From Streptomyces hyderabadensis (GTDB taxonomy: Bacteria; Actinomycetota; Actinomycetes; Streptomycetales; Streptomycetaceae): a DNA stretch of 64,000 bases. Under the pieces are notes generated by a model. It worked only from the letters and a program-made list of their open reading frames with translations, was not told the origin of the DNA and made no database searches. The DNA is taken from assembly GCF_020404845.1 (NCBI RefSeq), contig NZ_JAIOJZ010000001.1, forward strand, positions 372,001 through 436,000. Reading direction: 5' to 3'. Below, in pieces: positions 9,469 to 17,793 of the stretch. The translations under genes were made by a program, and so were the position numbers. How positions within the stretch are numbered: position 1 is the stretch's first letter; each line of letters opens with the position of its first letter.

Positions 9469-10044
9469 TCAGAGGAAGTCGGTGGTGTCCAGGTCGAAGG
9501 CGAAGGGGGTGGGGAGGGTCAGCGGCTTTCCGAAGGCGACGGTGCAGTGCTGCTGGTAGTCGTCCTGGCCCGGGTCGCTGAACAGCGTGATCGACGACTC
9601 CTGACGGTCGACGAGCAGGTAGAACGGAACGCCGCCACGCGCGTATGCACGGCGCTTGGTCTCGCGGTCGACCCTGGGCTTGCTGGAAGTCACCTCCAGC
9701 ACCAGTGAGACACCGTCGCAAGACATCCAGGGCTCGGCCCCCCGATAGAGCCTGGACCTCCTGGGCGCAAAGGTGCCGTCGGGGATCATATGGTCCGCCA
9801 TGAGGCCGTCGGCGTTCTCCAGCTTGAGGCCCTTGTTACCGGAGAACTGCATGCGGGTCGCGGAACCTCGGTACATCTGGTCCACGATCAGCTCAATGTA
9901 ATCCTCGTGGTCCCCATCCGGCGGCGGTGTCACGACGATCTCCCCTTCGATCAGCTCCGCCCGGAACCCCTCCGGGGTGTCCAGGGCGAGAAACCACTCC
10001 AGCAAGAGGTCCTGCGTGATCGGTTCGTGTGCCATGGCAGTCAT
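9469..10044 (-). CDS. Uma2 family (DUF820) endonuclease-like protein
   Basis: Protein of 191 residues of the Uma2/DUF820 family, PD-(D/E)XK nuclease-like fold. Visible features are RAELIEGEIVVTPPPDGDHE at the start, PDGTFAPRR with the conserved aspartate near residue 100, and LVLEVTSSKPRVDRETKRRAYARGGVPFYLLVD containing the ExT...D...K arrangement of the active site. Biological role is unsettled; the family is expanded in streptomycetes and cyanobacteria. ATG at 10044 follows AAGGAGGGG by 7 bases. It is transcribed away from the MerR gene. Confidence 0.85.
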   Translation of the reverse strand: MTAMAHEPITQDLLLEWFLALDTPEGFRAELIEGEIVVTPPPDGDHEDYIELIVDQMYRGSATRMQFSGNKGLKLENADGLMADHMIPDGTFAPRRSRLYRGAEPWMSCDGVSLVLEVTSSKPRVDRETKRRAYARGGVPFYLLVDRQESSITLFSDPGQDDYQQHCTVAFGKPLTLPTPFAFDLDTTDFL

Positions 10045-10173
10045 GTCACGCCCCTCCTTCGGTCGCTCGCCAGACTGGGACATCGGCTGATCACCTGTCC
10101 GAGAGATCGGAAACCGTTCCCTCGATCGTGGCACAGGAACGAGGCCCCTGTCCGGAAGGCGGGCTCGTCGTGC

Positions 10174-10206
10174 TTGACCCTGTCGCAACGTCAACGTTTC
10201 TACTGG
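10174..10206 (+). promoter_or_regulatory. MerR-type promoter/operator
   Basis: An inverted repeat TTGAC (10174-10178) ... GTCAA (10190-10194) fills the space between a -35 TTGACC and a -10-like TCTACT (about 10199-10204), the stretched-spacer layout of MerR-controlled promoters. The MerR gene starts at 10211, so it is probably autoregulated with a very short or no leader. Confidence 0.6.
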
Positions 10207-10210
10207 GGCC

Positions 10211-10972
10211 ATGCGGATCGGAGAACTCGCCGACGCCGTCGGCGTCACCACGCGGACCGTGCGGCACTACCACCACCAGGGCCTGCTGCCCGAGCCGGAA
10301 CGGCTGGCCAACGGGTACCGGACGTACACCCTGCGGCACGTCGTCGTGCTGGCCCGGATCCGGCGGCTGACCGAGCTGGGGCTCGGTCTCGCGGAGGTGC
10401 GGGATGTGCTCGCGGACGAGGCCGGGAAGGACCTGGCCGAGGTGCTTCAGGAGCTGGACGCGGATCTCGCGCGGCAGGAGGCGGCGATCCGGGAGCGCCG
10501 GGCGCGGTTGCGGGCACTGCTGGAGACGGAGGGCGGGCTGCCGACCGAGGGGCCGGTGTCGCCGGAGCTGGCCGGGCTGTTCGCCGGGATGGGGGACGTG
10601 TCCGGCTCGCCGATGGCGCTGCGGGACCGGGAGATGCTGGCGTTCATGGAGAGCGTGGCGGGCCCGGAGGAGCGGGAGGGGCTGCTGACCGCGCTGCGCG
10701 ACGCGTTCGAGTCACCGGAGTCGGTGGCGCGCGCCCACCAGGCGTACGCACTGCTGGACGAGCTGGCGGACGCCGGGGCCGACGATCCCCGGGTGCCCGG
10801 GGCGGCGCGGGCGCTGGCCGAGTGCATCCCCGCGCAGCTGCTGCCCGCGGAGGACGTCGACCTCGACTCCGGGCACGGCATCCTGCGCGCCATGTACGCC
10901 GACTTCGCGCCGGGGCAGGCGGAGGCGGTGCGGCAGGCGCTGGCCCTCGCCTCACGGGGGCGGCGGTCGTGA
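10211..10972 (+). CDS. MerR family transcriptional regulator
   Basis: Activator/repressor of 253 residues. The N-terminal winged helix (MRIGELADAVGVTTRTVRHYH to about residue 70) is followed by a coiled coil (about 80-115, LAEVLQELDADLARQEAAI) and a C-terminal helical effector domain of about 130 residues with no recognisable small-molecule motif. An operator-like inverted repeat sits just upstream. Its GTGA overlaps the start of a membrane protein gene, which is therefore the best candidate partner. Confidence 0.9.
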   Translation: MRIGELADAVGVTTRTVRHYHHQGLLPEPERLANGYRTYTLRHVVVLARIRRLTELGLGLAEVRDVLADEAGKDLAEVLQELDADLARQEAAIRERRARLRALLETEGGLPTEGPVSPELAGLFAGMGDVSGSPMALRDREMLAFMESVAGPEEREGLLTALRDAFESPESVARAHQAYALLDELADAGADDPRVPGAARALAECIPAQLLPAEDVDLDSGHGILRAMYADFAPGQAEAVRQALALASRGRRS

Positions 10973-11601
10973 GGGGTGCCCGGTTCGCCACGGCCCCGTC
11001 CTTCGTCACCGTCCCCTTCCTCCTGGTCCGGCACGAGCTGCGGCTGCTGGTGAGCCTGTGGCTGTGGGCGGCCCGGCGGACCGAAGGCGCGGTGGCCGGC
11101 GGATCGGTCTTCGGGTACGCGCGGGGGCAGGGCGCGATGATGGCCGGGTTCGCCTTCGTGTGCGTCGTCGAGTCGCTGACGATGTCCGTGCTGCTGCGGG
11201 ACTGGCCCGCCGTCCATCACGTGGTGCTGGTGCTGGACGTGTACACCGTGGTGATCGTGGTGGGGCTGCACGCGGCGTCCGTGGTCCGGCCGCACGTCCT
11301 GGACCCGGCCGCGGGGACGCTGCGGATCCGGCGGGCGGTGCACGTGGACGTACGGATACCGCTGGAGCGGATCGCCTCCGTCCGGCGCGAGCTGCGCGCG
11401 ACGCACGAGCGGACGGACGGCGAGCTGGATCTCGCCGTGGGGTCCCAGACCTCGGTCACCGTCGAGCTGGCCGGGCCCGTCGCCCACGTCTCCTTCTTCG
11501 GACGGCGGCGCGAGGTCCGGGTGGTGCGCTGCCACGCCGACGATCCCGGGGCGCTCGTCCGGGCCGTCGAGCAGGCGCGGCAGGGGTACGCCGTACCCTG
11601 A
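10969..11601 (+). CDS. Membrane protein of unknown function
   Basis: Not recognised. A 210-residue protein with two or three hydrophobic segments in the first 110 residues ([61 protein letters not shown]) and a soluble beta-rich C-terminal half ([25 protein letters not shown] ...) that could be a PH-like fold. The start GTG overlaps the MerR stop by 4 nt, implying translational coupling. Confidence 0.75.
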   Translation: MRGARFATAPSFVTVPFLLVRHELRLLVSLWLWAARRTEGAVAGGSVFGYARGQGAMMAGFAFVCVVESLTMSVLLRDWPAVHHVVLVLDVYTVVIVVGLHAASVVRPHVLDPAAGTLRIRRAVHVDVRIPLERIASVRRELRATHERTDGELDLAVGSQTSVTVELAGPVAHVSFFGRRREVRVVRCHADDPGALVRAVEQARQGYAVP

Positions 11602-11636
11602 TCGGGAGCCTGTGGCTCGTGAGTGAAGGAGTACGT

Positions 11637-12419
11637 GTGCTTGTCCTGCTGCCGCCGTCCGAGGGGAAGGCCGCGTCCGGCCGGGGCGCCCCGCTGAAGA
11701 CCGGGTCGCTGTCCCTGCCGGGGCTCACCGCGGCCCGGGAGGCCGTCCTCGGGGAGCTGGTGGAGCTGTGCGCGGGCGACGAGGAGAAGGCGCGCGAGGT
11801 GCTCGGGCTGAGCGAGGGCCTGCGCGGCGAGGTCGCCAAGAACGCGGAGCTGCTGACGGCGGGGGCGCGTCCGGCCGGGGAGATCTACACCGGTGTGCTG
11901 TACGACGCCCTGGACCTGGCCTCGCTGGACGCCGCCGCCAAGCGGCGGGCGGCCAGGTCGCTGCTGGTGTTCTCGGGGTTGTGGGGTGCCGTGCGGGTGA
12001 CCGACCGGATCCCCTCCTACCGGTGCTCGATGGGCGTGAAGCTCCCGGGGCTCGGGGCGCTGGGCGGGTACTGGCGGGCGCCGATGGCCGAGGTGCTGCC
12101 GGAGGCGGCCGGGAGCGGGCTGGTGCTCGACCTGCGGTCGGCGGCGTACGCGGCGGCGTGGAAGCCGAAGGGCGAGGTCGCCGCGCGGACGGCGACCGTG
12201 CGGGTGCTGCACGCGCCGACCCGGAAGGTGGTCAGCCACTTCAACAAGGCGACCAAGGGGCGGATCGTACGGAGCCTGCTGGCGTCCGGCACCGCGCCCG
12301 AGGGGCCGGCGGAGCTGGTGGCGGCGCTGCGGGAGCTGGGGTACGAGGTGGAGGCGGAGGCGCCCGCGAGGGCCGGGCGGCCGTGGACGCTGGACGTGCT
12401 CGTGGACGAGGTTCACTGA
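11637..12419 (+). CDS. yaaA: Peroxide stress protein YaaA
   Basis: YaaA/UPF0246 (DUF328) protein of 260 residues. In E. coli YaaA limits intracellular iron during peroxide stress and binds DNA. The signature N-terminus [10 protein letters not shown] and internal [27 protein letters not shown] and [16 protein letters not shown] blocks are clear. GTG at 11637 has GAAGGAG (11625-11631) 5 bases upstream. It stands alone 35 bases after the membrane protein gene. Confidence 0.92.
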   Translation: MLVLLPPSEGKAASGRGAPLKTGSLSLPGLTAAREAVLGELVELCAGDEEKAREVLGLSEGLRGEVAKNAELLTAGARPAGEIYTGVLYDALDLASLDAAAKRRAARSLLVFSGLWGAVRVTDRIPSYRCSMGVKLPGLGALGGYWRAPMAEVLPEAAGSGLVLDLRSAAYAAAWKPKGEVAARTATVRVLHAPTRKVVSHFNKATKGRIVRSLLASGTAPEGPAELVAALRELGYEVEAEAPARAGRPWTLDVLVDEVH

Positions 12420-12434
12420 CCCGCCGACGGCGGT

Positions 12435-12453
12435 CGTTGCATCCAGCGCAACG
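12435..12453. promoter_or_regulatory. Inverted repeat CGTTGC-N7-GCAACG upstream of aldolase
   Basis: Perfect 6-base arms (12435-12440 and 12448-12453) lie 40-58 bases before the KDPG aldolase start, with a nearby ATTGCA repeat of the half-site. The position suits a transcription factor site; I do not recognise the regulator. Confidence 0.4.
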
Positions 12454-12492
12454 GTGATTGCAGGGAGTGCGTTTGGGCGGCACGATGAGGGC

Positions 12493-13167
12493 ATGAGTTC
12501 TCCGCTGCCCTCCTCCCCCGCCGCCTCGGTGCTGGATCTCGCGCCCGTCGTGCCCGTCGTGGTCGTCGACGACCTCGCCGACGCCGTGCCGCTCGCCAGG
12601 GCGCTCGTCGCCGGCGGGCTGCCCGCGATCGAGGTGACGCTGCGGACGCCGGTCGCCCTCGACGCGATCCGGGCCATCGCCGGTGAGGTGCCGGGCGCGG
12701 TGGTCGGCGCGGGCACGGTCGTCACGGCGGAGCAGGTCGCCGAGGTCGTGGCGGCCGGGGCACGGTTCCTGGTCAGCCCGGGGTGGACGGAGGCGCTGCT
12801 GGAGGCGATGCGGGCGTCCGGGGTGCCGTTCCTGCCGGGGGTGTCGACCACCTCGGAGGTGGTGGCGCTGCTGGAGCGCGGGGTGCGGGAGATGAAGTTC
12901 TTCCCGGCCGAGGCCGCGGGCGGCACCGCCTATCTCAAGGCGCTCGCCGCACCGCTGCCCCAGGCGCGCTTCTGCCCGACCGGCGGCATCTCCCCGGCCT
13001 CCGCGCCGGAGTATCTGGCGCTGCCCAACGTCGGCTGCGTCGGCGGCAGTTGGATGCTGCCCAAGGACGCGGTGGCCGGGCGGGACTGGGGGCGCGTCGA
13101 GGCGCTGGCCCGCGAGGCGGCGGCGCTCGGCGCGGGCGGGCTCAGCGCAGGTGGGACGTCTCGTTGA
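12493..13167 (+). CDS. eda: 2-dehydro-3-deoxy-phosphogluconate (KDPG) aldolase
   Basis: Class I aldolase of 224 residues that splits KDPG to pyruvate and glyceraldehyde 3-phosphate, last step of the Entner-Doudoroff/hexuronate route (EC 4.1.2.14; also 4-hydroxy-2-oxoglutarate aldolase). TIM-barrel motifs: catalytic Glu47 in IEVTLRT, GAGTV at 73-77, Schiff-base Lys135 in MKFFPAE, PTGGI in the phosphate loop. No dehydratase or kinase gene of the pathway is next to it. Its 3' end overlaps the converging RNase H/phosphatase gene by 26 bases. Confidence 0.94.
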   Translation: MSSPLPSSPAASVLDLAPVVPVVVVDDLADAVPLARALVAGGLPAIEVTLRTPVALDAIRAIAGEVPGAVVGAGTVVTAEQVAEVVAAGARFLVSPGWTEALLEAMRASGVPFLPGVSTTSEVVALLERGVREMKFFPAEAAGGTAYLKALAAPLPQARFCPTGGISPASAPEYLALPNVGCVGGSWMLPKDAVAGRDWGRVEALAREAAALGAGGLSAGGTSR

Positions 13168-14362
13168 ACAGCCGGACGCTCGCGCCGCCGTCCGCGTAGT
13201 ACGCCACCGCCGACAGCGACGCCGCCGACAGCTCCATCCGGAACAGCGACTCGGGCGGGGCGCCCAGGGCGAGTCGCAGGAACGTCTTGATCGGCGTGAC
13301 GTGGGAGACCAGCAGCACCGTGCGGCCCGCGTACGCCGCGACGAGCTTGTCGCGGGTGGCGGCGATCCGGGCGCCGGTGGCCGCGAAGCTCTCGCCGCCG
13401 CCGGTCGGTTCCGCGTCCGGGGAGGCCAGCCAGGCCTCCAGGTCGGCGGGGTACCGTTCGCGCACCTCGCCGAAGGTGAGCCCCTCCCACGCGCCGAAGT
13501 CGGTCTCGCGCAGCCCCTCCTCGACCGTCACCTCCAGACCCAGGCGGGCGGCGACGATGCCGGCGGTCTCGCGGGTGCGGGCCAGGGGCGAGGCGACGAC
13601 CGCCTCGATCGTGCCGCGCCGGGCCAGGCTCTCGGCGACCCTCTCGGCCTGCTCCCGGCCCACGGGCGACAGGGACGGATCGGTGCCGCCGCTCCCGGAG
13701 AACCGCTTCTGCGGGGTGAGCGGCGTCTCCCCGTGCCGCAGCAGGACGAAGGTGGCGGGCACCCCCATGTCGGCGGGCCCCCAACCGGACGAGGCCACGG
13801 CCTTCGCGGCCCGCACGTCGGCCTCGGCGGCCCGCGTACCGGCGTCGGCGGCCCGCCTACCGGCCTCGGCGGTGGCGGTGGCGGCAGTGGCAGTGGCGGC
13901 GTCCAGTTCCGCCGTCGACGCGGCCGGCGACCACTGCTCGCCGCGAGCACCCGCGTCCATCGCCTCGTTGGCCAGGCGGTCGGCGTGTTTGTTGTCCGCG
14001 CGGGGGATCCACTCGTACGTCACCCGGCCCGGCGGGAAGACGCGGGCGGCCTCGGTCGCCAGGGGCTTCATGTCGGGGTGCTTGATCTTCCAGCGGCCCG
14101 ACATCTGCTCGACGACGAGCTTGGAGTCCATGCGGACGCGCACGGTGGCGTCCGGGTCCAGTTCCCTGGCCGCGCGCAGGCCGGCCAGCAGGCCCCGGTA
14201 CTCGGCCACGTTGTTCGTGACGACGCCGAGGTACTCCGCGGCCTCCCGCAGGGTCTCCCCCGTCGCCGCGTCCAGCACCACCGCGCCGTAGCCCGCAGGC
14301 CCCGGGTTGCCCCGCGACCCCCCGTCGGCCTCGACGACGAACTCCCGCGCGGAACCGGTCAC
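13142..14362 (-). CDS. Bifunctional RNase H / acid phosphatase
   Basis: Two-domain enzyme of 406 residues, the actinobacterial type known from Rv2228c. The N-terminal type I RNase H has the D-E-D-D residues Asp13, Glu54, Asp79 and Asp128 and cleaves RNA in RNA/DNA hybrids. An alanine-rich linker (about 145-195) leads to a histidine phosphatase domain with RHGE at 209-212; in mycobacteria this half has alpha-ribazole phosphatase (CobC-like) activity. GTG at 14362 is chosen because GGGAG is 5 bases before it; an in-frame GTG is at 14374. Last gene of the nif3 operon. Confidence 0.94.
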   Translation of the reverse strand: MTGSAREFVVEADGGSRGNPGPAGYGAVVLDAATGETLREAAEYLGVVTNNVAEYRGLLAGLRAARELDPDATVRVRMDSKLVVEQMSGRWKIKHPDMKPLATEAARVFPPGRVTYEWIPRADNKHADRLANEAMDAGARGEQWSPAASTAELDAATATAATATAEAGRRAADAGTRAAEADVRAAKAVASSGWGPADMGVPATFVLLRHGETPLTPQKRFSGSGGTDPSLSPVGREQAERVAESLARRGTIEAVVASPLARTRETAGIVAARLGLEVTVEEGLRETDFGAWEGLTFGEVRERYPADLEAWLASPDAEPTGGGESFAATGARIAATRDKLVAAYAGRTVLLVSHVTPIKTFLRLALGAPPESLFRMELSAASLSAVAYYADGGASVRLFNETSHLR

Positions 14363-14396
14363 CGTATCTCCCACCGATCAGTCACCGACCGGGCCC

Positions 14397-15140
14397 CTAA
14401 AGCCCGGAGTCGGCCGTGCGCACCAGGATGCGGCGGCAGTTCTCGCAGCGTACGACCGTGTCGGGGGCCGTGGAGCGGATCTCGCTCAGCTCGGTGATGG
14501 CCAGCTCCTGCCGGCATCCCTGGCAGCTGCGCTGGTACAGCTTGGCCGCGCCGACCCCGCCCTGCTGCTCGCGCAGCTTGTCGTAGAGCTTCAGCAGGTC
14601 GTCGGGGACGGAGCCCGCGACGACCTCGCGCTCCTTGGTCACCGAGGCCACCTCGCCGTCCAGCTCCTCGACGGCCGCGTCCCGCCGGGCGGTGGCGTCG
14701 TCGATCTTGCCCTGGACCGCGCCGACCCGCTCGGTCAGTTCGGCGACCCGCTCCTGCGCGGACTCGCGGCGCTCCATCACCTCCAGGACGACGTCCTCGA
14801 GGTCCCCCTGGCGCTTGGCGAGGGAGGCGATCTCGCGCTGGAGGTTCTCCAGGTCCTTCGGGGAGGTGACGGCGCCGGAGTCCAGGCGCTGCTGGTCGCG
14901 GCCGGCGCGCTGGCGCACCTGGTCCACGTCCTGCTCGGCCTTGGTCTGCTCGCGGGCGCAGTCGCTCTCCTCGGTCTGCGCGGCCACGAGCAGGTCGCGC
15001 AGCTGGGTGTGGTCCTTGGTCAGCGACTCGATCTCGGCGTGCTCGGGCAGGGACCGGCGCTTGTGCGCGAGCTGCTGGAGCCGCGTGTCGAGGCCCTGGA
15101 CGTCGAGGAGTCGGATCTGGTCGGCGGGCGCGGCTTTCAG
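14397..15140 (-). CDS. C4-type zinc ribbon coiled-coil protein, probable CTG start
   Basis: Protein of 247 residues: a long antiparallel coiled coil (about 10-185) and a C-terminal zinc ribbon with Cys206, Cys209, Cys232 and Cys235 (CQGC and CENC). The family resembles structures with nucleic-acid-binding coiled coils; function unknown. Conserved sequence (ADQIRLLDVQGLDTRLQQLAHK) begins before the first ATG/GTG, and the frame is closed by TAG a few codons upstream, leaving CTG at 15140 as the best start: GGGAG lies 7 bases before it and CTGA overlaps the nif3 stop. Middle gene of the operon. Confidence 0.88.
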   Translation of the reverse strand: MKAAPADQIRLLDVQGLDTRLQQLAHKRRSLPEHAEIESLTKDHTQLRDLLVAAQTEESDCAREQTKAEQDVDQVRQRAGRDQQRLDSGAVTSPKDLENLQREIASLAKRQGDLEDVVLEVMERRESAQERVAELTERVGAVQGKIDDATARRDAAVEELDGEVASVTKEREVVAGSVPDDLLKLYDKLREQQGGVGAAKLYQRSCQGCRQELAITELSEIRSTAPDTVVRCENCRRILVRTADSGL

Positions 15141-15994
15141 TTGGGGGCTCCCATTGCGCTAGAGGTCGGGGCGGACGCCACCTGGGCGGTCCAGGGGTCG
15201 GTGACCGTCTTCGAGACGTGGACCCTGAGGTCCCAGCCGTTGCGGTCGGAGATCTCGTCGAGCTGGGCCGCGCCCAGCTCGCACCAGGGCCACTCGGTGG
15301 CCCAGTGCGCCGCGTCGAGCAGCGCGAGGGGGCTGTGGGCACGGGCCTCCGAGACCGGGTGGTGGCGGAGGTCCGCGGTCAGGAAGGCGTCGACGCCGGC
15401 CGCCCGTACGTGGTCGAAGAGGCTGTCGCCGGAGCCGCCGCTGACGGCGACGGTGCGTACGGTCGCCTCCGGGTCGCCCGCGACGCGGATGCCCTGCGCC
15501 GTGGCGGGCAGCCGCTCGGCGGCGCGGGCGGCCAGCTCCCGGACGGTCAGCGGATGCGGCAGCTCGCACACCCGGCCCAGGCCGCGGCGCCCGGCGGGGT
15601 CGCCCGGGTCCGGCACCAGGGGCCGTACGACGTTCAGGTCGAGGGCGCCGGCCAGCGCGTCGGAGACGCCCGGGTCGGCGGTGTCGGCGTTGGTGTGGGC
15701 CACGTGCAGGGCGATGTCGTTCTTGATGAGCGTGTGCACGACGCGGCCCTTGAAGGTGGCCGCCGAGACCGTCGTCGTCCCGCGCAGGTACAGCGGGTGA
15801 TGGGTGACGAGCAGGTCGGCGCCCAGCTTCACCGCCTCGTCGACGATCTCCTGGACGGGGTCCACGGCGAACAGGACCCGGGAGACCTCCCGGTCGGGCT
15901 CGCCCACGACGGTGCCGACCGCGTCCCAGGACTCGGCCCGCTCGGCGGGCCACAGGTCGTCCAGCGCGGCGATGACTTCTGACAGACGGGGCAC
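15137..15994 (-). CDS. Nif3-like dinuclear metal center protein
   Basis: NIF3/DUF34 family protein of 285 residues, a hexameric or trimeric metalloprotein; recent assignments include GTP cyclohydrolase-like activities, but the role in actinobacteria is open. Metal ligands are visible in VTHHPLYLRG and, near the C-terminus, HWATEWPWCELGA. GTG at 15994 matches the usual family start (PRLSEVIAALDDLWP). First gene of a three-gene minus-strand operon with the zinc ribbon protein and RNase H/phosphatase, an arrangement conserved in actinobacteria. Confidence 0.9.
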   Translation of the reverse strand: MPRLSEVIAALDDLWPAERAESWDAVGTVVGEPDREVSRVLFAVDPVQEIVDEAVKLGADLLVTHHPLYLRGTTTVSAATFKGRVVHTLIKNDIALHVAHTNADTADPGVSDALAGALDLNVVRPLVPDPGDPAGRRGLGRVCELPHPLTVRELAARAAERLPATAQGIRVAGDPEATVRTVAVSGGSGDSLFDHVRAAGVDAFLTADLRHHPVSEARAHSPLALLDAAHWATEWPWCELGAAQLDEISDRNGWDLRVHVSKTVTDPWTAQVASAPTSSAMGAPN

Positions 15995-16120
15995 GCGTGC
16001 AAGGCTACCTGGAGGTTCTGCGCCGGTGTACCCGCGGACGTACCCGCCGCCCGCCGCCGCGACCGGACGGTCCGGCACAGCACATGGCGTGCCCTTCCCT
16101 CAGGCGAATCGTTCCTGTGA

Positions 16121-16134
16121 CACACGTATGTGTG
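16121..16134. promoter_or_regulatory. Inverted repeat CACAC-GTAT-GTGTG
   Basis: Five-base perfect arms with a 4-base centre lie 70 bases upstream of the gene at 16204, in the divergent region next to nif3. Short, so possibly chance; recorded as a candidate operator. Confidence 0.3.
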
Positions 16135-16203
16135 ATGGGGACGGTCGCCGGTCCCCCGCCCGTGCGTACGAAAACTAGCTTCGTCGCCGGAGGTGACCGA
16201 ACG

Positions 16204-17457
16204 ATGACGGCCTGTGCTATCGAGCCTTCGGCGGACCCCGGGAACGGCGGGGGTCCACGGGCGGGCTGCAGCATCACCGCGGAGGGTGCCTACGCCGCAC
16301 GCCTGGCCCGCGGCGGACCGGGCGGCGACGCCTGGTACCCGGAGCGCTGGACCCTGGACGGCCCCGAGCCGTACGCGGTGCCGCTGCCGGGCAACCAGCC
16401 CGAGGAGCCCGGCACCGAGGTGCAGCCGATGGGCGACGGGCGGGTCCTGGTCCACCGGGTCGCGGCCGGCCGGCACGTCTTCGCGCTGCTGTACCCGACC
16501 GGACCCGGCACCGGCGAGCTGCCGCTCGGCGCGGTCGAGTGCCCGGAGGAGGCCACCGGACTGCGGCTGCTGCCGCCGGCCCCGGGCGGCGAGCGTGCGT
16601 ACGCCCTCGCGGCCGGTCCGCGGTCGACGGTGCTGTGGCAGGTGGCGGGCGGCGCCTTCGGGCCCGAGCGGGTGGCGGAGATCCCCGGCCGCTGCTCGGG
16701 CGGGGTCTGGCTGGACCGCACCGGCCGGATACTGGCGGTGGACCGGGAGACCGGCGGGCGCACCAAGGCGGTCGTGGTGGACCTGGGGCGGGACGGCGAG
16801 GTGTCGCCGCTGCTGCAGATCGCCGCGGACAGCGACGACCGGCTGCTGCTGGCCGACCCGGACAGCGGGCTGGTGCTGATCCGCTCGGACGCCCCCTCCC
16901 CGGGGCGGGAGCGGCTCGGCTGGGGCGTGCTGGGCAGCACGCTGCCGGTGCGCTTCCCGGAGTGCCTGCGGCTGCCGGACTGCGTCGTGACGCCGTTCGC
17001 CGTCCAGCCGGGGCAGGTGCTGACCCCGGAGCGCTGTGCGGTGGCGCTGCGGGTGGACGGCGCGTTCGGCAGCTGGGTCGGGGTGTGGCGGCCCGCCGAA
17101 CGGCAGGTGCGGCACCTTCCGGCGCCCGAGGGCTGGTTGACCGGCGCCGGACTGTGGACCCCGGACGGGGAGCTGCGGCTGCCGTGCTCCACGCCGCGGT
17201 CGCCGTGCGGCCTGGCCCGGCTGGCCGCACCCGACGCCCCCGCCGCGGAGTCGGGAGAGGCGACTCCAGAGGGATCGGCTCCGCAGGGACCGGCTCCGCA
17301 GGGATCGGTTCCGGACGAACCCGCTTCGGAGGAATCCGCTCCGGGCGCACCCGCCGGACCCGTCGCGCCGGACGGCCCGGCGACCGCTCCCGCCTCCGCT
17401 CAACCCCGCCCCGTACCGCTGCAACAGGCCCCGCTGGCGCGGCTTGTAACGAAGTAG
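16204..17457 (+). CDS. Uncharacterised protein with beta-propeller-like repeats
   Basis: A 417-residue cytoplasmic protein I cannot name. Residues about 30-345 show repeated short beta-strand blocks with Trp/Gly/Asp turns (GGVWLDRTGRILAVDRETGGRTK, DDRLLLADPDSGLVLIRSD), suggestive of a beta-propeller. The last 70 residues are Pro/Ala/Glu-rich and disordered. No signal peptide or membrane segment. ATG at 16204 has GGAGGTG about 9 bases upstream. A conserved 55-residue gene follows after 97 bases. Confidence 0.75.
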   Translation: MTACAIEPSADPGNGGGPRAGCSITAEGAYAARLARGGPGGDAWYPERWTLDGPEPYAVPLPGNQPEEPGTEVQPMGDGRVLVHRVAAGRHVFALLYPTGPGTGELPLGAVECPEEATGLRLLPPAPGGERAYALAAGPRSTVLWQVAGGAFGPERVAEIPGRCSGGVWLDRTGRILAVDRETGGRTKAVVVDLGRDGEVSPLLQIAADSDDRLLLADPDSGLVLIRSDAPSPGRERLGWGVLGSTLPVRFPECLRLPDCVVTPFAVQPGQVLTPERCAVALRVDGAFGSWVGVWRPAERQVRHLPAPEGWLTGAGLWTPDGELRLPCSTPRSPCGLARLAAPDAPAAESGEATPEGSAPQGPAPQGSVPDEPASEESAPGAPAGPVAPDGPATAPASAQPRPVPLQQAPLARLVTK

Positions 17458-17554
17458 TGCCGGTTGGCGTGACCGCCTGGATTCCGCCCGAGGTGTGCCG
17501 GTTAGACTCGCCCGGCTGTAGGAAAGATCATGTTGACGGGGTGAATTCCTTCCG

Positions 17555-17722
17555 ATGAACGACGCCAGCACGACCCAGCCGATCCAGGCCGCCGGTGCCG
17601 ACGTTCCCGAGACCGACACCGGACACGGCAAGCACCGTGGACCGGTCTCCAGCCAGGAGGACGGGGCGACTCCCAAGGGCCGTCACCGCAAGCCGGCCGA
17701 GGAGTCCGAGACGGCCGCCTGA
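17555..17722 (+). CDS. Small hydrophilic protein, 55 residues
   Basis: Short reading frame starting ATG at 17555 and ending TGA at 17722, with strong G/C third-position bias. The product has a polar N-terminus, the block GHGKHRGPVSSQEDG in the middle and a basic PKGRHRKPAEE near the end. I recall similar small proteins with a repeated G-(K/R)-HR motif in streptomycetes, but no function. A -10-like TTAGACT lies about 55 bases upstream and a terminator follows directly, so it appears to be an independent transcription unit. Confidence 0.65.
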   Translation: MNDASTTQPIQAAGADVPETDTGHGKHRGPVSSQEDGATPKGRHRKPAEESETAA

Positions 17723-17752
17723 CGGCACAGGCACTCGCAGAGCAAGCGGCTC

Positions 17753-17786
17753 CGGCCCCGTTCGTCGCATCCGGCGGACGGGGCCG
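17753..17786 (+). terminator. Hairpin terminator
   Basis: Nine-base perfect stem, CGGCCCCGT (17753-17761) with ACGGGGCCG (17778-17786), followed by TTGTCG. It lies between the small gene ending at 17722 and the converging MaoC gene ending at 17794. Confidence 0.65.
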
Positions 17787-17793
17787 TTGTCGT

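Noticed and set aside
13800-13930. Short repeats in the RNase H/phosphatase linker as a possible CRISPR or regulatory repeat
   Set aside because: They encode the Ala-rich linker in frame and lack spacer structure.
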